A stretch of 29,261 nt of DNA from DASSBG01 sp965651365 (GTDB taxonomy: Bacteria > Pseudomonadota > Gammaproteobacteria > Xanthomonadales > Rhodanobacteraceae), in assembly GCA_965651365.1 (NCBI GenBank), contig CBFGSA010000021.1, positions 1 to 29,261 of the forward strand, written 5' to 3'. Each line of letters opens with the position of its first letter. The first letter of the stretch is position 1. The notes below the pieces were generated by a model. The model did no database searches and was not told where the DNA came from. It saw nothing but the letters and a program-made list of their open reading frames with translations. Positions 22,684 through 29,261 of the stretch are shown here, one piece after another. Position numbers and translations under genes: made by a program.

Positions 22684-23223
22684 TCAATTACGGAACGGGA
22701 AACCAAACGCCGCGAACAGCGCCTTGGATTCCTCGTCGCTTTTTGCTGTGGTGGTGAAGGCGATGTCCATGCCGCGCAGCGCATCGATCTGGTCGTATTC
22801 GATTTCCGGGAACACGATCTGCTCCTTGACGCCCATGTTGAAGTTGCCGCGGCCGTCAAAGGACCGGCCCGACACACCACGGAAGTCGCGGGTACGCGGC
22901 AGGGACACATTGATCAGACGGTCCAGGAACTCCCACATGCGCTGACGGCGCAGGGTCACCTTGCAGCCAATCGGCCAGCCATCGCGAATCTTGAACGAGG
23001 CCACCGACACGCGCGCCTTGGTGGTCACCGGCTTCTGGCCGGCGATCCTGGTCATGTCGGACAGTGCGTTTTCCAGCACCTTCTTGTTGCCCACGGCTTC
23101 GCCCACGCCCATGTTGAGCGTGATCTTGCTGAAGCGCGGCACCTGCATGACATTCTTGTAGCCGAACTGCTTCATCAGCTTCGGCACCACTTCTTCGCGG
23201 TAAATTTTTTCCAGACGGCTCAT
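22684..23223 (-). CDS. rplE: 50S ribosomal protein L5
   Basis: This 179-residue 5S rRNA-binding protein contacts the P-site tRNA. It has the start MSRLEKIYREEVVPKLM, the block KITLNMGVGEAV, and VSLPRTRDFRGVSGRSFDGR. I used the ATG at 23223, preceded by GAGGA, five codons inside the longest open frame. It is 11 nt after rplX. Confidence 0.97.
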   Translation of the reverse strand: MSRLEKIYREEVVPKLMKQFGYKNVMQVPRFSKITLNMGVGEAVGNKKVLENALSDMTRIAGQKPVTTKARVSVASFKIRDGWPIGCKVTLRRQRMWEFLDRLINVSLPRTRDFRGVSGRSFDGRGNFNMGVKEQIVFPEIEYDQIDALRGMDIAFTTTAKSDEESKALFAAFGFPFRN

Positions 23224-23234
23224 TGCATCAGTCC

Positions 23235-23564
23235 TCAAGCGTCGAGCATTTCATTGTTCGAGCGGAACACGCGCACCTTGCGCTGGCGCTCACCCTCGCC
23301 GCTCTTGAGCAGCTTGTAGCCGATGCGCTCGCCCTTGCCGGTGGCGCTGTTGAGCGGCATCACATTGGAAATGTGGATCGATGCTTCACGCTCGATGATG
23401 CCACCCGGCTGCTGCGCCTGCGGGTTGGGTTTGGTGTGGCGCTTGATCAGGTTGATGTTGGACACGAACACGCGATCGCCATCCACGCGCAGAACTTCGC
23501 CGCGCTGGCCCTTGTTCTTGCCGGTTGTCACGATCACCTGATCGCCTTTCTTGATTCTGTTCAT
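23235..23564 (-). CDS. rplX: 50S ribosomal protein L24
   Basis: This 109-residue assembly-initiating protein of the large subunit has an N-terminal KOW motif (IKKGDQVIVTTGKNKGQRGEV) and the block NLIKRHTKPNPQAQQPGGI. It is 93 nt after rplN, with repeat sequence in the gap. Confidence 0.97.
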   Translation of the reverse strand: MNRIKKGDQVIVTTGKNKGQRGEVLRVDGDRVFVSNINLIKRHTKPNPQAQQPGGIIEREASIHISNVMPLNSATGKGERIGYKLLKSGEGERQRKVRVFRSNNEMLDA

Positions 23565-23624
23565 TGTCCTGAATCTCTCGATATCTGTAGCGTGACTGAC
23601 AAACCGGTTCGCAGGGAATGCTGC

Positions 23625-23655
23625 AAATCCCGAATCACCAATCCCGAATCCCGGC
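23625..23655. repeat. Heptamer repeat, degenerate single arm, rplN-rplX gap
   Basis: It holds about three AATCCCGA-like units, the last ending in CCCGGCC as in the other copies. A lone GGGAATG lies 11 nt away at 23614-23620. It borders the rplN stop codon. Confidence 0.55.
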
Positions 23656-23657
23656 CG

Positions 23658-24026
23658 TCAAAGTACCTCTGGCGCCAGCGATACGATTTTCATGAAGCGC
23701 TCGCTGCGCAGCTCGCGTGTCACCGGTCCGAAAATACGGGTGCCGATCGGCTCCAGCTTGGCGTTGAGCAGCACGGCGGCGTTGCCATCGAAACGGATCA
23801 GCGAGCCGTCCGGGCGACGCACACCCTTGGCGGTACGCACCACGACGGCGTTGTACACCTCGCCCTTTTTCACCTTGCCGCGCGGAATGGCTTCCTTGAC
23901 GGACACCTTGATCACGTCGCCGATGCGTGCATACCGGCGCTTGGATCCACCCAGCACCTTGATGCACATCAGTTCGCGAGCGCCGCTGTTGTCTGCCGCG
24001 GCAAGCGTGCTTTGCATCTGAATCAT
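23658..24026 (-). CDS. rplN: 50S ribosomal protein L14
   Basis: This 122-residue large-subunit protein lies at the intersubunit interface. Its start MIQMQSTLAAADNSGARELM and the central RRYARIGDVIKVSVKEAIPR and GPVTRELRSERFMKI blocks are standard. It is 15 nt after rpsQ. Confidence 0.98.
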   Translation of the reverse strand: MIQMQSTLAAADNSGARELMCIKVLGGSKRRYARIGDVIKVSVKEAIPRGKVKKGEVYNAVVVRTAKGVRRPDGSLIRFDGNAAVLLNAKLEPIGTRIFGPVTRELRSERFMKIVSLAPEVL

Positions 24027-24041
24027 GTCTCGACTCCTCGC

Positions 24042-24308
24042 TTACTGTTGCGGCGCACGGTCGAGAACCTCGACCAGGCGATGGTGCTTGGTCTTGGACA
24101 TCGGCCGACACTCGGCGACGCGAACCAGGTCACCCTCGCGGGCATCGCCGTTCTCGTCATGCACGTGCAACTTGGTCGAACGGCGCAGAATCTTGCCCAG
24201 CAGGCGGTGCTGCTGCTGGCGCTCGACCAGGATGGTCAGTGTCTTGTCCATCTTGTTGCTGATGACGCGCCCGTCCAGGGTACGCAGGATTTTCTTCTTG
24301 TCGCTCAT
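24042..24308 (-). CDS. rpsQ: 30S ribosomal protein S17
   Basis: This 88-residue primary 16S rRNA-binding protein of the OB fold has the blocks GRVISNKMDKTLTILVER, LHVHDENGDAREGDLVRVAE and CRPMSKTKHHRLVEV. The start overlaps the rpmC stop as ATGA. Confidence 0.97.
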   Translation of the reverse strand: MSDKKKILRTLDGRVISNKMDKTLTILVERQQQHRLLGKILRRSTKLHVHDENGDAREGDLVRVAECRPMSKTKHHRLVEVLDRAPQQ

Positions 24309-24511
24309 GACTGCGATCCTTGGTTGGCCTTGCTCTGGCCCAGCAGCATCTTGGTGCGGGCGATCTCGCGCCGAACGCGGCGCAACTGATGGGGTTGGCT
24401 CAACTGACCCGAACCCTTCTGCATGCGCAGATTGAATTGCTCTTTGCGCAGATCCAGCAGATGGCTCTCGAGCTGATCCGGCGACTGCGAGCGAAGCTCC
24501 CTGATATCCAT
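24305..24511 (-). CDS. rpmC: 50S ribosomal protein L29
   Basis: This 68-residue helical-hairpin protein lies near the exit tunnel. It starts MDIRELRSQSPDQLESHLLD and has KEQFNLRMQKGSGQL and RRVRREIARTKMLL. The start shares one base with the rplP stop (TAATG). Confidence 0.97.
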   Translation of the reverse strand: MDIRELRSQSPDQLESHLLDLRKEQFNLRMQKGSGQLSQPHQLRRVRREIARTKMLLGQSKANQGSQS

Positions 24512-24924
24512 TAGACCACCGCCCTTGTCACAAACTGGGTCTGTACCGAAAGTTTGGCCGCGGCCAGGCGGAATGCCTCGCGTGCCGTCCCCTCGTCCAC
24601 ACCCTCGATTTCATACAACATGCGCCCGGGCTGCACCGGGGCCACCCAGTACTCGACCGCACCCTTGCCCTTGCCCATACGCACTTCGATCGGCTTTTTG
24701 GTGATCGGCTTGTCGGGAAACACGCGGATCCACAACTTGCCACCACGCTTGACGTAGCGGGTGATGCAACGACGCGCGGCTTCAATCTGGCGGGCGGTAA
24801 TCTGGCCGTGGGTCACGGCCTTGAGGCCAAACTCGCCAAAGCTGACCAGATTGGAATTATAGCTCAGACCGCGGTTGCGACCCTTGTGCGTCTTGCGATA
24901 TTTGGTTCGTTTTGGTTGCAACAT
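24511..24924 (-). CDS. rplP: 50S ribosomal protein L16
   Basis: This 137-residue protein organises the A-site tRNA region of the large subunit. It starts MLQPKRTKYRKTHKGRNRG and has the loop RMGKGKGAVEYWVAPV, whose Arg is hydroxylated in E. coli L16. It is 2 nt after rpsC. Confidence 0.98.
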   Translation of the reverse strand: MLQPKRTKYRKTHKGRNRGLSYNSNLVSFGEFGLKAVTHGQITARQIEAARRCITRYVKRGGKLWIRVFPDKPITKKPIEVRMGKGKGAVEYWVAPVQPGRMLYEIEGVDEGTAREAFRLAAAKLSVQTQFVTRAVV

Positions 24925-24926
24925 GA

Positions 24927-25691
24927 TTAAGCTTCCGTCTTGGCCTTGGCGCGATCACGACCGCCACGCTTTTCCCGGCGGTCCTGGCGCGGAGCACGGT
25001 CCTTGCGCGGCGCACCGCGACCACCGCGATCGTCTTCTTCTTCGTGCTGGCCGACCGCACTGAAATCGAAAATCTCGCCCTTGTACACCCAGGTCTTGAT
25101 GCCGATGATGCCGTAGGTCGTCTTGGCCTCGGCAAAACCGTAGTCGATGTCGGCACGCAGCGTATGCAGGGGTACGCGACCTTCGCGATACCACTCCGAA
25201 CGCGCGATTTCGGCACCGTTCAAGCGGCCGGCCACGTGCACCTTGATGCCCAGGGCACCCAGACGCATGGCATTGCCGACGGCACGCTTCATGGCGCGGC
25301 GGAACATGATGCGGCGCTCAAGCTGCTGCGCGATGGACTCGGCAACGAGCTGTGCGTCCAGTTCCGGCTTGCGCACTTCGGACACGTTGATGTGCGTGGG
25401 CACGCCCATCATGTCGGTCACCTGCTGGCGCAGCTTCTCGATGTCCTCGCCCTTCTTGCCGATCACCACACCCGGCCGCGCCGTGTGGATGGTGATGCGG
25501 GCGGTCTGAGCCGGACGCTCGATCTTGATGCTGGACACGCCGGCCTGAGCCAGCTTCTCCTCAAGCATCTTGCGCACTTTCAGGTCGGCTTCGAGGTACT
25601 TGGCGTAGTCGCGCTTGTTGGCGTACCACTTGGAATTCCAGTCCCGCGAAATGCCGAGACGAATGCCGGTCGGATGTACTTTATGACCCAT
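24927..25691 (-). CDS. rpsC: 30S ribosomal protein S3, with extended basic tail
   Basis: This 254-residue protein of the mRNA entry channel starts MGHKVHPTGIRLGISRDWN, has a KH motif (VVIGKKGEDIEKL, about residues 75-87) and a C-terminal domain. It is about 20 residues longer than E. coli S3 (233), owing to an Arg/Gly/Lys-rich tail after residue about 215 (RGGRGAPRKDRAPRQDRREK). I used the ATG at 25691; the 29 codons before it overlap rplV and do not look like protein. Confidence 0.97.
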   Translation of the reverse strand: MGHKVHPTGIRLGISRDWNSKWYANKRDYAKYLEADLKVRKMLEEKLAQAGVSSIKIERPAQTARITIHTARPGVVIGKKGEDIEKLRQQVTDMMGVPTHINVSEVRKPELDAQLVAESIAQQLERRIMFRRAMKRAVGNAMRLGALGIKVHVAGRLNGAEIARSEWYREGRVPLHTLRADIDYGFAEAKTTYGIIGIKTWVYKGEIFDFSAVGQHEEEDDRGGRGAPRKDRAPRQDRREKRGGRDRAKAKTEA

Positions 25692-25704
25692 CTGCTTTTC
25701 CCGT

Positions 25705-26046
25705 TCAGTTGCCGACGACGACAGTGATGTGACTGCTGCGCTTGAGGATGCGGGTACCGCGTCCCTTGGCGCGCGCACGGAAGCGCTTCATCATCGGACC
25801 GTCATCCACGAAGATGGTGGAGATCTTCAGTTCATCCACATCGGCGCCCATGTTGTTCTCGGCGTTGGCCACGGCCGACAGCAACACCTTGCGCACGATG
25901 TGCGCGGCCTTCTTGTTGGTGAACTGCAAAACGTCGTTGGCCTGGGCCACGGGCATGCCGCGCACCATGTCGGCCACCAGACGAACCTTCTGGGCGGAGA
26001 TGCGGGCGCCACGGAGCACGGCGCGGGTTTGAGTGCTGGTATCCAT
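25705..26046 (-). CDS. rplV: 50S ribosomal protein L22
   Basis: This 113-residue protein lines the exit tunnel. It has RGARISAQKVRLVADMVRG and a C-terminal beta-hairpin region (MMKRFRARAKGRGTRILKRS) where macrolide-resistance changes occur in other bacteria. The ATG at 26046 makes a TGATG overlap with rpsS. Confidence 0.97.
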   Translation of the reverse strand: MDTSTQTRAVLRGARISAQKVRLVADMVRGMPVAQANDVLQFTNKKAAHIVRKVLLSAVANAENNMGADVDELKISTIFVDDGPMMKRFRARAKGRGTRILKRSSHITVVVGN

Positions 26047-26318
26047 CACTTGGCCTTCTTGTCACCGGAGTGACCCTTGAATGTACGCGTCACCGCAAAT
26101 TCACCCAACTTGTGACCGACCATGTTTTCGTTGATCAGCACCGGCATGTGCACGCGTCCGTTGTGCACGGCGATGGTCATGCCGACCATTTCCGGCACAA
26201 TCATGGAGCGGCGCGACCAGGTCTTGATCGGGCGGCGCGAATTGGTGGCGGAGGCGGCCTCCACCTTCTTCAGCAGGTGCAGGTCGACGAACGGACCCTT
26301 TTTCAATGAACGTGGCAT
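26046..26318 (-). CDS. rpsS: 30S ribosomal protein S19
   Basis: This 90-residue head protein of the small subunit starts MPRSLKKGPFVDLHLL and contains RRSMIVPEMVG and GHKLGEFAVTRTFKGH. It is 12 nt after rplB and overlaps rplV by one base. Confidence 0.98.
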   Translation of the reverse strand: MPRSLKKGPFVDLHLLKKVEAASATNSRRPIKTWSRRSMIVPEMVGMTIAVHNGRVHMPVLINENMVGHKLGEFAVTRTFKGHSGDKKAK

Positions 26319-26330
26319 GTCGGCTTCCTG

Positions 26331-27155
26331 TTACTTGCTGCGGCGGCGCACAATGAACTTGTCGGTGCGCTTGTTGCTGCGCGTCTTGTAGCCCTTGGTG
26401 GGCACGCCCCACGGGCTGACCGGGTGGCGACCACCCGAGGTGCGGCCCTCACCACCGCCATGCGGATGGTCGACCGGATTCATGACCACGCCGCGCACGG
26501 TCGGGCGAATGCCGCGCCAGCGCTTGGCGCCGGCCTTGCCCAGTTTGCGCAGGCTGTGCTCGGAGTTGCCGACTTCACCAATCGTGGCCTGGCAATCCAC
26601 CAGCACCTTGCGCATCTCGCCCGAGCGCAAACGCAGGGTTGCGTAACCCAGTTCGCGTGCCACGAGCTGCGCCGAGGAACCGGCGCTGCGTGCAATCTGC
26701 GCGCCCTTGCCCGGCTTCATCTCGATGCAGTGCACCGTGGTGCCGACCGGGATATTGGCCAGCGGCAGGCTGTTGCCCGGCTTGATCGGCGCCTCCTTGC
26801 CGGCCATCAGCTGATCACCGGCTTGCACGCCCTTGGGCGCGATGATGTAGCGGCGTTCGCCGTCGGCATAGCAGACCAGAGCGATGTGCGCGGTGCGGTT
26901 GGGATCGTATTCGATGCGCTCGACGCGGCAGGCGATGCCGAGCTTGTTGCGCTTGAAATCGATGATGCGGTACTGCTTCTTGTGTCCGCCACCGCGATGC
27001 CGCGTGGTGATGCGGCCGGCATTGTTGCGGCCACCAGTACGCGACTTGGACTCGGTCAGGGGCGCATGCGGCGCACCCTTGTGCAGACCCGGCGTCTTGA
27101 CGCGGACCGTGCCGCGGTTGCCCGCCGAGGTCGGTTTGAGTTTGATCAGTGCCAT
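26331..27155 (-). CDS. rplB: 50S ribosomal protein L2
   Basis: This 274-residue protein is needed for subunit association and the peptidyl transferase centre. It has KPTSAGNRGTVRV at the start, RHRGGGHKKQYR in the N-terminal part, and MNPVDHPHGGGEGRTSGG near residue 230, with the conserved His of that loop. It is 12 nt after rplW. Confidence 0.98.
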   Translation of the reverse strand: MALIKLKPTSAGNRGTVRVKTPGLHKGAPHAPLTESKSRTGGRNNAGRITTRHRGGGHKKQYRIIDFKRNKLGIACRVERIEYDPNRTAHIALVCYADGERRYIIAPKGVQAGDQLMAGKEAPIKPGNSLPLANIPVGTTVHCIEMKPGKGAQIARSAGSSAQLVARELGYATLRLRSGEMRKVLVDCQATIGEVGNSEHSLRKLGKAGAKRWRGIRPTVRGVVMNPVDHPHGGGEGRTSGGRHPVSPWGVPTKGYKTRSNKRTDKFIVRRRSK

Positions 27156-27167
27156 CTGTGTGACTCC

Positions 27168-27461
27168 TTACGCCTTGGCCATGACGTCGATGCCCTGACC
27201 TTCGGCCAGGCGCACATAGGCCTTGCGTGTTCCGCGGCGGCGACCGGCGCGGAAACGAAACATTTTCTGCTTGCCCTTGATGTTCACCAGGTTGACGTTC
27301 TCGACCGTGACTTCGAACATCTGCTCGACGGCCGACTTGACGTCACTCTTGGTCGCATCGGGCGCAACCAGAAACACGTATTGATTGTGCTCGGCCAGAC
27401 GCGCACTCTTTTCAGAGATGTGCGGGGCCCGCAACACGGAAATGATGCGCTCGGTGCTCAT
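27168..27461 (-). CDS. rplW: 50S ribosomal protein L23
   Basis: This 97-residue exit-site protein is the docking point for trigger factor and SRP. It has LRAPHISEKSARLAEHNQYV and the long loop around KGKQKMFRFRAGRRRGTRKA. The start overlaps the rplD stop as ATGA. Confidence 0.97.
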   Translation of the reverse strand: MSTERIISVLRAPHISEKSARLAEHNQYVFLVAPDATKSDVKSAVEQMFEVTVENVNLVNIKGKQKMFRFRAGRRRGTRKAYVRLAEGQGIDVMAKA

Positions 27462-28063
27462 GCCAGCCTTTCCTCCAGTTTCTTCACGGCCGCCACGGTC
27501 ATGACGACTTTCTCGGCGCCAACCAGGCTGACCGGATCCAGCACGTCGGCATCAATGATCTGCACATTGCGCAGATTGCGGGCCGACAGGTACAGCGCTT
27601 CGCTGCCGTTCTCGCTGACAATCACCAGACGGCCGGATGCCGGCACCGAGTCACCCAGTTTGGACAACAGACCCTTGGTGCTGGGCGCGTCCATGTCGAG
27701 CTCGCTGACCACGCTCAGACGCTCCTGCCGGTTGAGCTCGGCAAGAATCGAGCGCAGGGCACCTCGGTACATCTTGCGGTTGACCTTCTGCGAATGGTCG
27801 CGCGGCTTGGCCGCGAAGGTCTTGCCGCCGCCCACGAAGATCGGGGCAGTCAGGGCACCATGACGTGCACCGCCACCCTTCTGCCGCTTGGACTTCTTGG
27901 TGGTGCCCGACATCTCGCCGCGGCTGAGCTGCGCCTTGGTGCCTGCGCGCGCGCCATTCTGATAAGCCACGACAACCTGGTGAACCAGGGCTTCGCGGAA
28001 GTCGGCACCGAACACGGCCTCGGAGACCTGGATCGACTTGCCGTCTGTCACATTCAGTTGCAT
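27458..28063 (-). CDS. rplD: 50S ribosomal protein L4
   Basis: This 201-residue large-subunit protein has a long tunnel-wall loop (SRGEMSGTTKKSKRQKGG, about residues 43-60). In E. coli it represses the S10 operon. I chose MQLNVTDG at 28063, the usual length, over a start ten codons earlier. It is 10 nt after rplC. Confidence 0.97.
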   Translation of the reverse strand: MQLNVTDGKSIQVSEAVFGADFREALVHQVVVAYQNGARAGTKAQLSRGEMSGTTKKSKRQKGGGARHGALTAPIFVGGGKTFAAKPRDHSQKVNRKMYRGALRSILAELNRQERLSVVSELDMDAPSTKGLLSKLGDSVPASGRLVIVSENGSEALYLSARNLRNVQIIDADVLDPVSLVGAEKVVMTVAAVKKLEERLA

Positions 28064-28073
28064 GTCCTGTTCC

Positions 28074-28715
28074 TCAAGCCTTGGTGGTCGCACGGATGAT
28101 CACGTCGCCACCGGTCGCGCCCGGGACAGCACCCTTGATCGCGATCAGATGACGTTCGGCGTCCACCTTGACCACTTCCAGGCCCTGTGCCGTGCGGCGC
28201 ACTGCACCCATGTGACCGGCCATCTTCTTGCCCGGGAACACGCGGCCCGGTGTCTGGTTCTGACCGATCGAGCCCGGTGCACGGTGCGACAGCGAGTTGC
28301 CGTGGGTGGCATCCTGCATGCGGAAGTTGTGGCGCTTGACGCCACCGGCAAAGCCCTTGCCCTTGCTGACCCCGGCCACGTCGACAATCTGGCCGACCTC
28401 AAACACGTCACCGGCCGCGATTTCGCTGCCCAGCTCGTACTTGCCGGCGTCCTCGGCGCTGACCCGGAACTCCCACAGGCCGCGACCCGGCTCGACCTTG
28501 GCCTTGGCGAAGTGGCCCCTGGCCGGTTGGGTCAGCAGCGACGCGCGCTTGTTGCCCGCCGTAACCTGCACCGCGCTGTAACCGTCGATCTCGTCGGTCT
28601 TGATCTGGGTCACGCGATTCGGCGTCGCCTCGATCAGCGTCACCGGAATCGAGCTGCCGTCTTCGGTGAAGACCCGGCTCATGCCGCGTTTTTTGCCTAC
28701 CAATCCAATACTCAT
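28074..28715 (-). CDS. rplC: 50S ribosomal protein L3
   Basis: This 213-residue early-assembly protein has an extension reaching the peptidyl transferase centre. The block GSIGQNQTPGRVFPGKKMAG contains the Gln methylated by PrmB in E. coli. The start MSIGLVGKKRGMSRVF at 28715 is standard; the longer frame upstream runs into the repeat element. Confidence 0.97.
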   Translation of the reverse strand: MSIGLVGKKRGMSRVFTEDGSSIPVTLIEATPNRVTQIKTDEIDGYSAVQVTAGNKRASLLTQPARGHFAKAKVEPGRGLWEFRVSAEDAGKYELGSEIAAGDVFEVGQIVDVAGVSKGKGFAGGVKRHNFRMQDATHGNSLSHRAPGSIGQNQTPGRVFPGKKMAGHMGAVRRTAQGLEVVKVDAERHLIAIKGAVPGATGGDVIIRATTKA

Positions 28716-28738
28716 GATGGTTCTCGTTGTGTTCAATT

Positions 28739-28827
28739 CCGGGAATCGGGGATGGAGAATCGGGAATCGCAAAAGCAGCTCTTGCCGATGCCGTCCCGTT
28801 TCGCGATTCCCGTCTCCCGATTCCCGG
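28739..28827. repeat. Heptamer inverted-repeat element, rpsJ-rplC gap
   Basis: The left arm (28739-28770) holds GGGAATC-type units and the right arm (28803-28827) their complements, with a 32-nt loop. Both arms end in the same GCGATTCCC/GGGAATCGC and CCGGG boundaries seen in the rplR-rpsE copy. It starts 2 nt beyond the rpsJ stop codon. Confidence 0.8.
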
Positions 28828-28829
28828 GC

Positions 28830-29141
28830 TCAGCCCAATTTGATCTGCACATCCACGCCAGCGGCAAGATCGAGCTTCATCAATGCGTCCACGGTCTTGT
28901 CATTGGGGTCGACGATGTCCATCACGCGCTTGTGCGTGCGTGTTTCGTACTGGTCACGCGCATCCTTGTCGACGTGTGGCGAAACCAGGATGGTGTAACG
29001 CTCGATCTTGGTCGGCAGCGGAATCGGGCCGAGCACGGTGGCGCCGGTGCGCTTGGCCGTCTCGACAATCTCGCTGGCCGAACGGTCGATCAGCCGGTGG
29101 TCATACGCCTTGAGGCGAATGCGGATCTTCTGGTTTGCCAT
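28830..29141 (-). CDS. rpsJ: 30S ribosomal protein S10 (NusE)
   Basis: This 103-residue head protein of the small subunit also serves in transcription antitermination as NusE. It starts MANQKIRIRLKAYDHRLID and contains PLPTKIERYTILVSPHVDKD and ETRTHKRVMDIVDP. It is the first gene of the S10 operon in the window; the region upstream contains repeat sequence, so any promoter lies beyond the edge or is not evident. Confidence 0.98.
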   Translation of the reverse strand: MANQKIRIRLKAYDHRLIDRSASEIVETAKRTGATVLGPIPLPTKIERYTILVSPHVDKDARDQYETRTHKRVMDIVDPNDKTVDALMKLDLAAGVDVQIKLG

Positions 29142-29205
29142 TGTCCTGTACCTTCAAAAGAGCAGTGTTGTTTCTTGTCGCGAGAGGGTTTTCACCCTTT
29201 CGGTT

Positions 29206-29230
29206 CCGGGAATCGGGAATGGGGAATCGC
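29206..29230. repeat. Heptamer repeat arm upstream of rpsJ
   Basis: CCGGGAATC and two further GGGAAT units lie in tandem 65 nt upstream of the rpsJ start. An opposite arm, if present, would lie beyond the window edge. A small AGGGT/ACCCT hairpin occurs at 29185-29198. Confidence 0.7.
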
Positions 29231-29261
29231 AAGAGCGGCAGCCTGAGGCGCTTTGGCTTTT

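Noticed and set aside
26424..27863. Long plus-strand open frame of 479 codons opposite rplB, rplW and rplD
   Set aside because: All three ribosomal proteins are unmistakable on the other strand; the long frame is a codon-bias shadow.
20683..29230. Heptamer repeats as a CRISPR array
   Set aside because: The units are 7 nt, contiguous or in inverted arms, without regular spacers or nearby cas genes.

Overview
The window is GC-rich gammaproteobacterial chromosome, most likely from the Xanthomonadales/Lysobacterales branch. The evidence is an intact S10-spc-alpha ribosomal cluster in the usual proteobacterial order with zinc-free S14 and S4, no rpmJ between secY and rpsM, and intergenic heptamer repeats of a kind I associate with that branch (from memory, not searched).

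Region 1 (1-8215) is accessory and looks like part of a dialkylresorcinol / flexirubin-type lipid locus built from two convergent operons. The plus-strand operon reads: end of an FAD-linked (GlcD-like) oxidase, ABC ATPase, ABC-2 permease, acyl carrier protein, beta-ketoacyl synthase with a complete Cys-His-His triad, and a shortened synthase-like protein without the catalytic Cys. The minus-strand operon reads: DarA-like flavodoxin-fold protein, DarB-like KAS III condensing enzyme, a 134-residue protein of unknown function, and a BtrH-type acyltransferase-like protein. Most junctions within each operon are overlaps of 1 to 7 nt, and the two operons overlap tail to tail by 36 nt. The inferred scheme is ACP-bound acyl chain synthesis, head-to-head condensation to a cyclohexanedione/resorcinol, acyl transfer, and export.

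Region 2 (8216-12822) holds small redox and housekeeping genes: a zf-CHCC protein and 7Fe ferredoxin (fdxA) behind an FNR/Anr-like box, the remnant of an isocitrate lyase/PEP mutase family gene, an AhpD-like protein with a clear -10 promoter element, a short secreted ORF of doubtful reality, the translationally coupled pncB-pncA NAD salvage pair, and a small membrane protein.

Region 3 (12823-14723) is a coupled pair on the minus strand: dsbB followed by a class II DAHP synthase, with a candidate promoter just beyond the ribosomal terminator.

Region 4 (14794-29261) is the minus-strand ribosomal super-operon from rpsJ through rplQ, including secY and rpoA, closed by a strong intrinsic terminator. 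It has a candidate internal promoter before rpsM. Six of its intergenic gaps, or the upstream flank, carry GGGAATC-type heptamer repeats, several as inverted arms that could form long RNA hairpins. No tRNA, rRNA, CRISPR array, IS element or phage gene was seen.
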